NCBI GenBank assembly: GCA_051954235.1 | Contig: JBQCHY010000054.1 | Coordinates: 1 to 64,000 of the forward strand | DNA: 64,000 nucleotides | Direction of reading: 5' to 3' | Source of the DNA: 62-47 sp051954235 | GTDB taxonomy: Bacteria; Pseudomonadota; Alphaproteobacteria; Rhizobiales; Xanthobacteraceae | Shown: positions 53,321 through 61,931 of the stretch, piece by piece | How positions within the stretch are numbered: position 1 is the stretch's first letter | How the letters are laid out: each line of letters starts with the position of its first letter | Made by a program: the position numbers and the translations under genes | The notes under the pieces: model-generated | Seen by the model: the letters and a program-made list of their open reading frames with translations, nothing else | What the model was told of the DNA's origin: nothing | Database searches by the model: none

Positions 53321-54463
53321 TCAGCCCGCGAGGATGTGCTCGTCGATTTCGGCGACGGTATTGACGCCGCACAGGCCCATGGTCACCAGCATCTCGTTGC
53401 GGATGATGTCGATGGCCTTTGCAACGCCGGCTTCGCCGTAGGCGCCGAGTCCGTAGGCATAAGCGCGGCCGATCATGCAGGACTTGGCGCCGAGCGCCAG
53501 CGCCCGCACCACGTCCTGTCCCGAACGGATGCCGCCGTCGAACATGATTTCGATCTGGTCGCCGACCGCGGCGACAATCTCCGGCAGCACCTCGATGGAG
53601 GACTGCGCGCCGTCGAGCTGGCGGCCGCCGTGGTTGGAAACCACCAGCGCCTGCGCGCCGGTCTTCACCGCCTCGCGGGCGTCCTCGATGTCGAGGATGC
53701 CCTTGATGATCAGCTTGCCCGGCCAGATCGAGCGGATCCAGTCGAGGTCCTTCCAGTTCAGCGTGGTGTCAAACTGCGAGTTGGTCCATTGCCCAAGCTG
53801 GGTGACGTTCTCCATGCCCTTGATGTGGCCGGCGAGGTTGCCGAAGGTGCGGCGCTTGCCGCGCAGCACGCCGGCAACCCATTGCGGCTTGGTGGCGAAG
53901 TCGAACAGTTTCGACAGGCTCCACTCAGGCGGCACCGTCATGCCGTTCTTGATGTCCTGATGGCGCTGGCCGATGACCTGAAGATCGACGGTCAGCACCA
54001 GCGCGCTGCACTTGGCGGCGATGGCGCGCTCGATCAGCGCCTTGATGAAGCCGCGGTCTTTCATGACGTAAAGCTGGAACCAGAACGGCTTGTCGACGTT
54101 GGCTGCAACGTCCTCGATCGAGCAGATCGACATGGTGGACAGCGTGTAGGGAATGCCGGCGGCTTGCGCTGCGCGGCAGGCGTGGATTTCTCCGTCGCCA
54201 TGCTGCATGCCGGTGAGGCCCACCGGCGCGAGGATCAGCGGCAGCGCCGCCGGTTCGCCGAGAATGGTGGTCGAGGTGTCGCGCCGGGAGACGTCGACCA
54301 TGATGCGCTGGCGGAATTTGATGGCTTCGAGATCAGCGCGATTGGCGCGCAACGTGTCCTCGGTATAGGAGCCGCGGTCGCAATAGTCGAAGAAGGCCTT
54401 CGGCACCCGCCGCTTGTGAATTTGGCGTAGATCCTCGATGCAGGTGACGTGCTTGATCGACAT
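53321..54463 (-). CDS. lldD: FMN-dependent alpha-hydroxy acid dehydrogenase (L-lactate type)
   Basis: 380 residues, the length of LldD. FMN barrel of the glycolate oxidase/flavocytochrome b2 family: PKAFFDYCDRGSYTEDTLRAN, LPLILAPVGLTGMQHGDGE, YTLSTMSICSIEDVA, FQLYVMKDR, the catalytic histidine in VVSNHGGRQLDGA, and FDGGIRSGQDVVRALALGA for FMN phosphate. Oxidises L-lactate or a similar 2-hydroxyacid and passes electrons to the respiratory chain. I chose the ATG at 54463 (MSIKHVTCIEDLR); ten extra residues are possible upstream. Confidence 0.92.
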   Translation of the reverse strand: MSIKHVTCIEDLRQIHKRRVPKAFFDYCDRGSYTEDTLRANRADLEAIKFRQRIMVDVSRRDTSTTILGEPAALPLILAPVGLTGMQHGDGEIHACRAAQAAGIPYTLSTMSICSIEDVAANVDKPFWFQLYVMKDRGFIKALIERAIAAKCSALVLTVDLQVIGQRHQDIKNGMTVPPEWSLSKLFDFATKPQWVAGVLRGKRRTFGNLAGHIKGMENVTQLGQWTNSQFDTTLNWKDLDWIRSIWPGKLIIKGILDIEDAREAVKTGAQALVVSNHGGRQLDGAQSSIEVLPEIVAAVGDQIEIMFDGGIRSGQDVVRALALGAKSCMIGRAYAYGLGAYGEAGVAKAIDIIRNEMLVTMGLCGVNTVAEIDEHILAG

Positions 54464-54563
54464 TTTTGGCCCCTTGCTTTCTTCAGCCTTCACGTTGCTC
54501 TAACATGTCCCCGCGCCAGACAAAATTATCTTTGCGTCAGCGAATGAATTGAGCGGAGCAATC

Positions 54564-54752
54564 ATGAGCGCGACCAAATCTGTGAAGGGTGCTTCCAAAA
54601 TTGCCGGCGGCAAGCAGCCGAAGACGGAGAAGCAGCGTCTCGACGATGCGCTGGAGGAAGGGCTCGAGGAAACTTTTCCGGGGTCAGATCCGGTCAGCAT
54701 CACGCAGCCGCCGCCGACGAAACCCCTTCACCGCGCCAAGCGCGAGAAGTAA
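54564..54752 (+). CDS. Small FPGSDPVS-motif protein 1
   Basis: 62 residues. Lysine-rich start, then KQRLDDALEEGLEETFPGSDPVSITQPPPTK. The same core, LDDALxxGLxExFPGSDPVSxTQP, is in the next gene, so they are tandem paralogues. Proteins with this short motif are common in alphaproteobacteria; function unknown. GGAGCAATC precedes the ATG. Divergent from the lactate dehydrogenase gene by about 100 bases. Confidence 0.75.
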   Translation: MSATKSVKGASKIAGGKQPKTEKQRLDDALEEGLEETFPGSDPVSITQPPPTKPLHRAKREK

Positions 54753-54818
54753 GGTTGCCCTCGCGGCGGGAACGATGACTCCGCGGTGACGTTGATTCCG
54801 ACACCGATGGAGACCGAT

Positions 54819-55028
54819 ATGGCAGATACGCAGGCGCGCGAGCGCACCGAGTCCCGAGGCGATCCTAAGAACGATCCGCAAAAGGATCCCAAGGATTCCG
54901 CCCGGAAAGAGAAGCTCGACGACGCGCTGGACCAGGGCTTGAAGGAATCATTTCCGGGTTCCGACCCGGTCAGCGTGACCCAGCCGGCGCCCTCAAAGCC
55001 CGACAAGCACATCAAGCGAAAGGGATAG
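54819..55028 (+). CDS. Small FPGSDPVS-motif protein 2
   Basis: 69 residues. A charged, repetitive start (RGDPKNDPQKDPKDSARKEK) and then KLDDALDQGLKESFPGSDPVS followed by VTQPAPSKPDKHIKRKG. Paralogue of the gene 66 bases upstream. Soluble, probably partly disordered. The start ATG at 54819 is chosen over one 33 bases earlier because it has a more typical N terminus; neither has a strong ribosome site. Confidence 0.72.
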   Translation: MADTQARERTESRGDPKNDPQKDPKDSARKEKLDDALDQGLKESFPGSDPVSVTQPAPSKPDKHIKRKG

Positions 55029-55256
55029 CGGCCGGTAGCGTTTTGGATTATATATGCATATCAGACAGTTATATGCCGTGAGCGAAGTTCGTGCGCGGTA
55101 ATGATTCATCATATTTTTTGAAGTCGCGGGCGCGGTAAACGCATTATAAACCCGCCCGGTTATGCTTGCGGACCTCACGACGACTGGACGCACGAGCATG
55201 AGCGGACGCGGCGAAGGCGCCGCTGACGCCAAATGATTTCGCTGGGGGATATGTAT

Positions 55257-56606
55257 ATGAGCCGGAAATATTTTGGGACCGATGGCATCCGCGGTCGCGC
55301 CAATGGGGTGATTACGCCCGAACTGGCGATGAAAGTGGGTCAGGCCGCGGGTCTCGCCTTTCAACGCGGCGACTATCGCCATCGCGTGGTGATCGGCAAG
55401 GATACCCGGCTCTCCGGCTACATGATCGAGAACGCGATGGTCGCGGGCTTCACCTCGGTCGGCATGGATGTGCTGCTGGTCGGCCCGTTGCCGACGCCGG
55501 CAGTCGCGATGCTGACCAAGTCGATGCGCGCCGATCTCGGCGTGATGATTTCCGCCTCACATAACCTTTACGAGGACAACGGCATCAAGCTGTTCGGTCC
55601 CGCCGGCTTCAAGCTGTCGGACGAGGTCGAGAAACAGATCGAGCAATTGCTCGACGAGAATCTCGACAAGAAACTGGCGGCGAGCCGCAGCCTCGGGCGC
55701 GCCAAGCGCATCGACGGCGTGCATGACCGCTACATCGAATTCGCCAAGCGCACGCTGCCGCGCGACATCAGCCTCGACGGCCTGCGCGTCGTGGTCGATT
55801 GCGCCAACGGCGCGGCCTATGGCGTGGTGCCGAAGGCGTTGTGGGAATTGGGCGCTGATGTGATTTCGATCGGCGTCGAGCCGGACGGCTTCAACATCAA
55901 CAAGGAATGCGGCTCGACCGAGCCGGAGGCGCTGAGCCGCAAGGTGCGCGAGATGCGCGCCGATATCGGCATCGCGCTCGACGGTGACGCCGATCGGGTC
56001 ATCGTGGTCGACGAGCGCGGCCATGTGGTTGACGGCGATCAGTTGCTGGCGGTGATCGCCGAGAGCTGGAAAGAGGACGGCCGCCTGGCGCAGCCGGGTC
56101 TCGTCTCCACCGTGATGTCCAACCTCGGCCTCGAGCGTTTCCTCAAGGGCATCGGTCTCGATCTGGTCCGCACCGCGGTCGGCGATCGCTACGTGCTCGA
56201 GCAGATGCTGGCGGGAGGCTACAATCTCGGCGGCGAACCCTCCGGCCATATCATTCTGTCGGATTACGCCACCACCGGCGACGGCTTCGTTGCCGCGCTT
56301 CAGGTGCTTGCGGTGATCCAGAAACATCAGAAGCCGGTCTCCGAAGTCTGCCATCGGTTCGATCCGCTGCCGCAGATTCTGAAGAATGTTCGCTATCGCG
56401 CCGGCAAGCCGCTTGAGACCGCCGGCGTCAAGACTGCGATCTCCTCGGCGGAAAAGCGTCTCAACGGTCATGGCCGATTGCTGGTGCGCTCTTCAGGCAC
56501 TGAGCCGGTGATCCGGGTGATGGGCGAGGGCGACGACCGCATCCTGGTTGAGGAAGTGGTCGACGACATCGTCTCCGCGCTGGGGGCGGCGGCGGCTGCC
56601 GCGTAA
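55257..56606 (+). CDS. glmM: Phosphoglucosamine mutase
   Basis: 449 residues. Converts glucosamine 6-phosphate to glucosamine 1-phosphate for UDP-GlcNAc, peptidoglycan and LPS. KYFGTDGIRGRAN at the start, the phosphoserine S101 in MISASHNLYEDNG, the metal loop ALDGDADR, the sugar-binding GGEPSGHII and the phosphate-binding RSSGTEPVIRVMGEG are all present. The ATG at 55257 follows GGGGGATATGT. Standard length. The 228-base upstream gap is AT-rich for this genome and includes the palindrome ATATGCATAT. Confidence 0.96.
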   Translation: MSRKYFGTDGIRGRANGVITPELAMKVGQAAGLAFQRGDYRHRVVIGKDTRLSGYMIENAMVAGFTSVGMDVLLVGPLPTPAVAMLTKSMRADLGVMISASHNLYEDNGIKLFGPAGFKLSDEVEKQIEQLLDENLDKKLAASRSLGRAKRIDGVHDRYIEFAKRTLPRDISLDGLRVVVDCANGAAYGVVPKALWELGADVISIGVEPDGFNINKECGSTEPEALSRKVREMRADIGIALDGDADRVIVVDERGHVVDGDQLLAVIAESWKEDGRLAQPGLVSTVMSNLGLERFLKGIGLDLVRTAVGDRYVLEQMLAGGYNLGGEPSGHIILSDYATTGDGFVAALQVLAVIQKHQKPVSEVCHRFDPLPQILKNVRYRAGKPLETAGVKTAISSAEKRLNGHGRLLVRSSGTEPVIRVMGEGDDRILVEEVVDDIVSALGAAAAAA

Positions 56607-56702
56607 CGGCAGTCTGCATCGCAGCCATCGCGGATTGACGGTGGTCCGGCGAGGGGGCTTGCCCTAAATTCAAGATGTTGAATCAGATGCTTTGCATCAG
56701 CC

Positions 56703-56722
56703 TCGCCCCGCTTGCGGGGCGA
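56703..56722 (+). terminator. GC-rich hairpin after glmM
   Basis: TCGCCCCGC-TT-GCGGGGCGA is a perfect 9-bp stem 97 bases after glmM. No T-run follows; it may be a remnant of a family D repeat. Confidence 0.3.
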
Positions 56723-56753
56723 GAGCGTTAGAGCAGCCTGCAATTGGTCTGAT

Positions 56754-56832
56754 CGTCATTGCGAGGAGCGAAAGCGACGAAGCAATCCAGGTCTTCGTCC
56801 GCGTTTTTTGAATTGCTTCGCCTGCAATAACG
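56754..56832. repeat. Family B palindromic repeat, copy 5 (degenerate)
   Basis: Left arm CGTCATTGCGAGGAGCG with AAGCAATCCAG; right arm AATTGCTTCG ... CAATAACG has lost bases relative to the other copies. Ends 25 bases before the MFS gene. Confidence 0.8.
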
Positions 56833-56857
56833 GTGGTCGTGCTGATCGGATATTGCC

Positions 56858-58114
56858 GTGAACAAGCCTGTCGTCGTTACCGAAGAAACTCTGGCCGCGC
56901 CGGTGATCGCGGCTGACATCGACGCAGCCGCGAAGCCGGCCGTTGCGGCCGGTCCGGTCTACCTGGTGCTCGGCGGTATTAGCTTCTCGCACTTCCTTAA
57001 CGACACGATGCAGTCGTTGATTCCGTCGGTCTATCCGATCCTCAAGGAAAACTATTCGCTGTCGTTTGCGCAGATCGGGTTGATCACGCTGGCGTTCCAG
57101 ATCACCGCGTCGCTGCTGCAGCCGGTGGTGGGGAGTGTCACCGACCGCAAGCCGCAGCCGTTCTCGCTGGCGATCGGCATGGGCTTCACCTTCATCGGCC
57201 TGTTAATGCTGAGTGGTGCGCACAACTTCGCGATGCTGGTGCTGTCGGCCGCGATGATCGGCCTCGGCTCGGCGATCTTCCATCCGGAATCGTCGCGCAT
57301 CGCGCGTATGGCCTCGGGTGGCCGTTATGGTTTTGCACAATCGGTGTTTCAGGTCGGCGGCAATCTCGGCTCGGCGATCGGGCCGGTGCTTGCTGCGTTG
57401 ATCGTGGTGCCGTTCGGGCAGCCCAGCATCGCCTGGTTCTCGTCGATCGCCTTCGTTGCCATCGTCGTCCTGTGGCGCATCGGCAGTTGGTACAAGCCGC
57501 GCATCATGGCGCGCGGCAATGTGGCGCCGAAGCGGCTGGGCGGCGCGCCGTCGGGTTCGCGCGTCGCGTTGGCGATCGGCATCCTGATCATGCTAGTGTT
57601 CTCGAAGTACATCTACCTGTCGAGTCTCACCAGCTACTACACGTTCTATCTGATGCATAAGTTCGCGGTGACGACGCAGACGTCGCAACTGCTGTTGTTC
57701 GTGTTCCTCGGCGCGGTGGCGGCCGGTGTCTATTTCGGAGGCCCATTGGGCGACCGCTTCGGCCGGCGTTACGTGATCTGGTTCTCGATCCTCGGCGCGC
57801 TGCCGTTTACGTTGCTCCTGCCGTACGTAAATCTCGAATGGACCGTCATTCTGAGCGTCATTATCGGCTTGATCATTTCGTCTGCGATGCCGGCGATCAT
57901 CGTCTATGCGCAGGAACTGGTGCCGCATCGCTTCGGCATGATCTCCGGCCTGTTCTTCGGCTTCGCCTTCGGCGCGGGCGGATTGGGCGCGGCGATGCTC
58001 GGCGTGGTGGCCGATGCCAAGGGCATCGACTTCGTCTACGCGGTCTGCGCATTCCTGCCGGCGATCGGGCTTCTCGCGATGTTCCTGCCGAAGATGCCCA
58101 AGCTGGCATCATAG
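56858..58114 (+). CDS. Fsr-like MFS transporter
   Basis: 418 residues, twelve membrane segments after a 35-residue alanine-rich cytoplasmic start. FSHFLNDTMQSLIPSVYPILKENYSLSFAQIGLITLAFQ and SLLQPVVGSVTDRKPQP are the pattern of the fosmidomycin-resistance Fsr family; FHPESSRIARMASGGRYGFAQSVFQVGGNLGSAIGPV is also typical. A drug or metabolite exporter, substrate unknown. The start is a GTG at 56858; the first ATG inside would remove the first helix. Confidence 0.88.
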   Translation: MNKPVVVTEETLAAPVIAADIDAAAKPAVAAGPVYLVLGGISFSHFLNDTMQSLIPSVYPILKENYSLSFAQIGLITLAFQITASLLQPVVGSVTDRKPQPFSLAIGMGFTFIGLLMLSGAHNFAMLVLSAAMIGLGSAIFHPESSRIARMASGGRYGFAQSVFQVGGNLGSAIGPVLAALIVVPFGQPSIAWFSSIAFVAIVVLWRIGSWYKPRIMARGNVAPKRLGGAPSGSRVALAIGILIMLVFSKYIYLSSLTSYYTFYLMHKFAVTTQTSQLLLFVFLGAVAAGVYFGGPLGDRFGRRYVIWFSILGALPFTLLLPYVNLEWTVILSVIIGLIISSAMPAIIVYAQELVPHRFGMISGLFFGFAFGAGGLGAAMLGVVADAKGIDFVYAVCAFLPAIGLLAMFLPKMPKLAS

Positions 58115-58239
58115 TCCTGCGGCCGCAGGTAGGCCGCCGCATGTTGTATCAACGCATCGTTAAGACTTGTGGCGGCGGTTCCATGTAGAGGCCATCGCTG
58201 TTGCATGTGTGCACCAAATATCAACCTTAAAAATTAGGG

Positions 58240-58254
58240 TTAAGCGACGCTTAA
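58240..58254. promoter_or_regulatory. Candidate CtrA box upstream of porin-like gene
   Basis: TTAAGCGACGCTTAA fits TTAA-N7-TTAA exactly and is itself a palindrome. It is 78 bases before the outer-membrane protein start. CtrA control of outer-membrane protein genes is known in Brucella, which makes this plausible. Confidence 0.45.
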
Positions 58255-58331
58255 GTATTTGCTGCCATCGTCCGTCCGTGAGTTTCCGATGTGAGGCCTC
58301 GTCTGCCTCACCGCATCAGAGGACGAAGCCA

Positions 58332-59186
58332 ATGCGTAGCGTTATGATCCTGGCCGCCGCGGGGGCGGTGTCCTTATTGTCCAGCGCGGCGTTTGCCGCA
58401 GACATTCCTGTCGGGCCGCCGCCGCAGTATTACGCGCCGCCGCCGGTCGAGGATTTCGGCGGCTGGTATCTGCGCGGCGACATCGGCATGACCAATACGC
58501 GGGGCAAACTGTTCGCGCCGGCTTACAATGATGCCAGCACGGTCTCGGTCAATCAGATCGGCCACGAATTCACCGGCGGCATGACCTACGGACTGGGCGT
58601 CGGTTATCAGTTCAACAACTGGTTCCGCATGGATGTGACCGGCGAATATCGTTCCCGGGTGCAGTTCAGCGGTACCGATTACGCCAACATCAATTTCGGC
58701 GGAGGCCTCGGCGTTCTCCCGATCGGCGACACCTATCGCGGCGGCTATTCGAGCTGGGTCGGCATGATCAACGCTTATGCCGATCTCGGCACCTGGTGGT
58801 GCATCACGCCGTTCGTCGGTGTCGGCGTCGGCGGTGCCTATAACACCTTCAGCGGATTCTCTGATATGACCACCGTCAATCTCGGCGGCGGCACCACGTC
58901 CGGTCTCTATCAGGCGCAGAGCGCGAGCAAGCTCGATCTGGCCTGGGCGTTGCACGCCGGTCTTGCCTACCGCGTCAATCAGAACATGACGGTGGAACTG
59001 GCGTATCGCTATCTCAACCTCGGCACTGGCGTCACCGGCTCAGGTTCGTCGTTCGACGGCTCCGTAACCAACGGCCGGCCGTTCCAGTTCCACGATCTGA
59101 CATCGCACGACATCAAGCTCGGCGTGCGCTGGACCTGCTGCGACGTAGCGCCCCCTCCGCCGCCGCCGCTCATCACTAAGGGCTGA
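58332..59186 (+). CDS. Outer-membrane beta-barrel protein (Omp25/Omp31-like)
   Basis: 284 residues. Signal peptide MRSVMILAAAGAVSLLSSAA ending AFA before ADIPVG. A proline/tyrosine linker (PPPQYYAPPPVEDF) leads to eight or so beta strands with alternating residues: GGWYLRGDIGMTN, GGMTYGLGVGYQFNNWFRMDVTGEYRS, CITPFVGVGVGGAYN, WALHAGLAYRVNQNMTVELAYRYLNLG and HDIKLGVRWTC. These are features of the rhizobial Omp25-like porin-family proteins. A tail of prolines (PPPPPPLITKG) ends it. Preceded by a CtrA-like box and followed by a terminator. Confidence 0.85.
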   Translation: MRSVMILAAAGAVSLLSSAAFAADIPVGPPPQYYAPPPVEDFGGWYLRGDIGMTNTRGKLFAPAYNDASTVSVNQIGHEFTGGMTYGLGVGYQFNNWFRMDVTGEYRSRVQFSGTDYANINFGGGLGVLPIGDTYRGGYSSWVGMINAYADLGTWWCITPFVGVGVGGAYNTFSGFSDMTTVNLGGGTTSGLYQAQSASKLDLAWALHAGLAYRVNQNMTVELAYRYLNLGTGVTGSGSSFDGSVTNGRPFQFHDLTSHDIKLGVRWTCCDVAPPPPPPLITKG

Positions 59187-59217
59187 TCGGACGGCTTTCG
59201 GCTTCGTCTTCATCAAC

Positions 59218-59246
59218 GGCGCGGGATTATCCCGCGCCGTTTTGTT
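59218..59246 (+). terminator. Rho-independent terminator
   Basis: GGCGCGGGA-TTA-TCCCGCGCC followed by GTTTTGTTTT. Ends the outer-membrane protein transcript. Confidence 0.88.
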
Positions 59247-59415
59247 TTGCGATTGCCTTCGAAAAAAGGTGAACGAAGCGCGTCGGATTTTAACTAAAAC
59301 CGCGTCCCGACAACGATTGGTTAAGGTTAACAGGCGATGATCGCATGAGGCCGAGAGCCGGTTCGCGTGACGATCTTGCGGCAGTGCCTCGCGTTTTGTT
59401 CTTGGGGGAATTGCG

Positions 59416-60237
59416 ATGCGTAAGTTGCTGGTGGCGGGAATGATGCTTGGAGCTGTGCAGGGCGCGCAAGCTGCCGATCTTCCGATTCTGCGTGGCGCAT
59501 TGCCGGATACTTACGGACCGCGCGTCGTCAACTGGGAAGGTTTCTATGTCGGCGGTCAGGCCAGTTACGGCACCGCGGATATGAACTTCGTCAATTCCAA
59601 TCAAAGTCTGACGAAGGGGTTGCTCAACAACGTCGACGTCGAGAACCAATACAAGGTTTCGCAATGGCCGCTGCTCGGCAAGTCGTCGCAAAGCAACAGC
59701 GGCTTTGGCGGATTCGCCGGTTACAACACCCAATGGGATGACGCCATTCTCGGCGTCGAACTGAATTACGTTCACGGCAGTTTCAATGGAAGCTCGACTG
59801 GCGCGCAGGGACGCAGCTTCTTTTATCCGACCGATTACGTGACCACTGTGACAGTGAGGCAAGCCGCCGCGATGCAGATATCGGATTATGGTTCGATCCG
59901 CGCGAGGGCGGGTTATGCGGCTGGCTCGTTCCTGCCTTACATGTTCGGTGGTGTCGCCATGGGACAGGCCAATATCCAGCGGTCCGCCGGTGCCGATCTT
60001 TACTACAAGTATGTCGGCGCGCAGGTGCCGGCGCTTCCGGACATCGGCCCGACGTCTAACAGTACGTCGAGCGATCTGAAATCGCACTTCCTGTTCGGCT
60101 ATTCCGCCGGTCTGGGTATCGACGTGATGCTTGTGCAGAATTTGTTCCTGCGCGCGGAGTGGGAATATCTTCGCTTTACCTCGCCGGTTGACGTATCCGT
60201 CAATACAGTGCGCGCCGGCCTCGGTTACAAGTTCTGA
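59416..60237 (+). CDS. Outer-membrane beta-barrel protein, second
   Basis: 273 residues. Signal peptide MRKLLVAGMMLGAVQGAQA then ADLPILRGALPD. The barrel includes NWEGFYVGGQASYGTADMNF, FGGFAGYNTQWDDAILGVELNYVHGSFNGS, SDYGSIRARAGYAAGSFLPYMFGGVAMGQANI and a last strand NTVRAGLGYKF ending in phenylalanine, as outer-membrane proteins do. It belongs to the same broad porin family as the previous gene but is not a close copy. GGGGGAATTGCG precedes the ATG. Confidence 0.85.
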   Translation: MRKLLVAGMMLGAVQGAQAADLPILRGALPDTYGPRVVNWEGFYVGGQASYGTADMNFVNSNQSLTKGLLNNVDVENQYKVSQWPLLGKSSQSNSGFGGFAGYNTQWDDAILGVELNYVHGSFNGSSTGAQGRSFFYPTDYVTTVTVRQAAAMQISDYGSIRARAGYAAGSFLPYMFGGVAMGQANIQRSAGADLYYKYVGAQVPALPDIGPTSNSTSSDLKSHFLFGYSAGLGIDVMLVQNLFLRAEWEYLRFTSPVDVSVNTVRAGLGYKF

Positions 60238-60342
60238 ACGGTTTCTGTCGTACGCGAAGCGATCTGCTTCTTTGACAGAATCTCGGCGCGTTGCTGCTCT
60301 GTCGCTGGAATTCGCATCGACATTTTTCAACGGCAGCAGCGC

Positions 60343-60924
60343 ATGAAGATCTACGGCGATCTCAATTCCGGCAATTGCCTGAAGGTGAAGTGGGTCTGCG
60401 ATAAGCTTCGCATTCCCTATGAATGGGTTGCCGTCGATACGATGCAGGGCGAAACCCGCACGCCGGCGTTTCTCCGGTTGAATGCCTCGGGGCAGGTGCC
60501 GGTCGTCGCATTCGACGACGGCCGCGCGCTGGCGCAGTCCAACGCCATCATTCGTTATCTGGCGCGCGGCAGCGATCTCATGCCGGCGGATGATTTTCTC
60601 GCGGCGAAAATGGACGAGTGGCTGTTCTGGGAGCAGTACAGTCATGAACCTTACATCGCGGTGTGCCGTTTCCTGATGGTCTATCTCAGGAAACCTGCCT
60701 CCGATCTCGACCCGGACAAGGTGAAGCGCGGTTATGCCGCGCTGGCATGTATGGAGGGGCAACTTTCCGCCAGCCGCTTCCTAGTCGGGGATGAACTCAC
60801 GCTCGCCGACGTCGCGCTGCTCGCCTACACGCGCGTCGCGCATGAGGGCGGATTCGATCTGGCCGGCTACAGTGCCGTGCGACGTTGGATCAGCGATAGC
60901 GAGACTGCGCTTGGCTTGTCGTGA
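60343..60924 (+). CDS. Glutathione S-transferase family protein
   Basis: 193 residues. MKIYGDLNSGNCLKVKWVCDKLRIPYEWVAVD, then LNASGQVPVVAFDDGRALAQSNAIIRYLA and the helical domain with FLVGDELTLADVALLAYTRVAHEGGFDLAGY. It has a cysteine in SGNC at the catalytic position where the related gene at 41300 has serine (SGNS). The two are paralogues. Substrate unknown. Converges with the EamA gene, 9 bases apart. Confidence 0.9.
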   Translation: MKIYGDLNSGNCLKVKWVCDKLRIPYEWVAVDTMQGETRTPAFLRLNASGQVPVVAFDDGRALAQSNAIIRYLARGSDLMPADDFLAAKMDEWLFWEQYSHEPYIAVCRFLMVYLRKPASDLDPDKVKRGYAALACMEGQLSASRFLVGDELTLADVALLAYTRVAHEGGFDLAGYSAVRRWISDSETALGLS

Positions 60925-60933
60925 CGAGTGGCC

Positions 60934-61764
60934 TCACGCCAGCCGCAGCGTCGCCGCGCCTGCGACCACGAGAATGCCGGCAACGATCCGGCGCGGGCCG
61001 GTGACTTCGCGCAGGACGAACGTTGCGATTGCCACCGCGAACAGCACGGACGTCTCGCGCAACGCCGCAACCATCGCGACCGGCGCCTGTGTCATCGCCC
61101 ATAGCGCGAAACCATAGGACCCGATCGCGCAGGTGCCGCCGATCAAGGCGATCGCACCGCGCTGGCGCAGCTGGCGCTGAAATCGTTTGCCGTCGCGCAG
61201 CCACAGCCATGTCAGCAGCGGGAAGGCTTCCAGCAAGGTGAGCCAGAGTACGTAGGAGACGGCGTTGCCGGAGAGCCGCGTGCCGGTGCCGTCGATCAGC
61301 GTATAGATCGCGATCACCAATGCGTTGGCCAGCGCCATCATCGTGGCGCGCGGCGCGGCGTGGCGATGCAGCGCCAGCAGCAGGATGCCGCCGCAGATCA
61401 GCATCACGCCGATCCATGCGTGAGCGGAGAGCGTTTCGCCGAGCAGCGGCGCACTGACCAGCGCAACCAACAGCGGCGCGGTGCCGCGCATCAGCGGATA
61501 GGTGTGCCCCATGTCGCCGGCGCGATAAGCGGCCGCGACCAGCGCGTAATAAAGCTGATGGATTGCGATCGATGCGATCAGCCACGGCCAGCTCGCTGCG
61601 GCAGGCAACGGAATGAATGGCAGTGCGAGCAGGGCAACAAGCGCTCCGCCGCCGGCGATCAATCCGGTTTCGCCGAGCTTGTTGCCGCCGGATTTGACGA
61701 TGGCGTTCCAGCTCGCATGCAGCAACGCGCCGAGCAGGACCAGCAGCATGACGTGGGTTGGCAT
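60934..61764 (-). CDS. EamA/DMT family transporter
   Basis: 276 residues with ten predicted membrane segments in two EamA repeats: VMLLVLLGALLHASWNAIVKSGGNK with ALYYALVAAAYRAGDMGHTYPLMRGTAPLLVALVS in the first, and FALWAMTQAPVAMVAALRETSVLFAVAIATFVLREVTGPRRIVAGILVVAGA in the second. Drug/metabolite superfamily exporters of this type move amino acids, sugars or unknown metabolites. Start ATG at 61764. Divergent from serC. Confidence 0.9.
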   Translation of the reverse strand: MPTHVMLLVLLGALLHASWNAIVKSGGNKLGETGLIAGGGALVALLALPFIPLPAAASWPWLIASIAIHQLYYALVAAAYRAGDMGHTYPLMRGTAPLLVALVSAPLLGETLSAHAWIGVMLICGGILLLALHRHAAPRATMMALANALVIAIYTLIDGTGTRLSGNAVSYVLWLTLLEAFPLLTWLWLRDGKRFQRQLRQRGAIALIGGTCAIGSYGFALWAMTQAPVAMVAALRETSVLFAVAIATFVLREVTGPRRIVAGILVVAGAATLRLA

Positions 61765-61884
61765 GGGGTTATCCGACCGGGCGCGGGTGGCAGAGGCGGC
61801 GGCGTTGCATGGCTCTCATTACTTCGTCGGGAGGGGAGGGACTATCCCTTGACCGGCATGGCAGCTTGGCGTATCTCCCGCGGC

Positions 61885-61931
61885 GGGACACCTCCCCCCA
61901 ACGGGAGGCTTACTATCTGGAAGGATAGACG
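61885..61931 (+). promoter_or_regulatory. Structured serC leader
   Basis: Two hairpins directly before serC: CCTCCC (61891-61896) with GGGAGG (61903-61908), and CTATC (61913-61917) with GATAG (61924-61928). The second encloses the ribosome site AAGGA (61921-61925), three bases before the ATG region. A cis-regulatory serC RNA motif is known in this position in alphaproteobacteria; match by layout, not by alignment. Confidence 0.6.
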
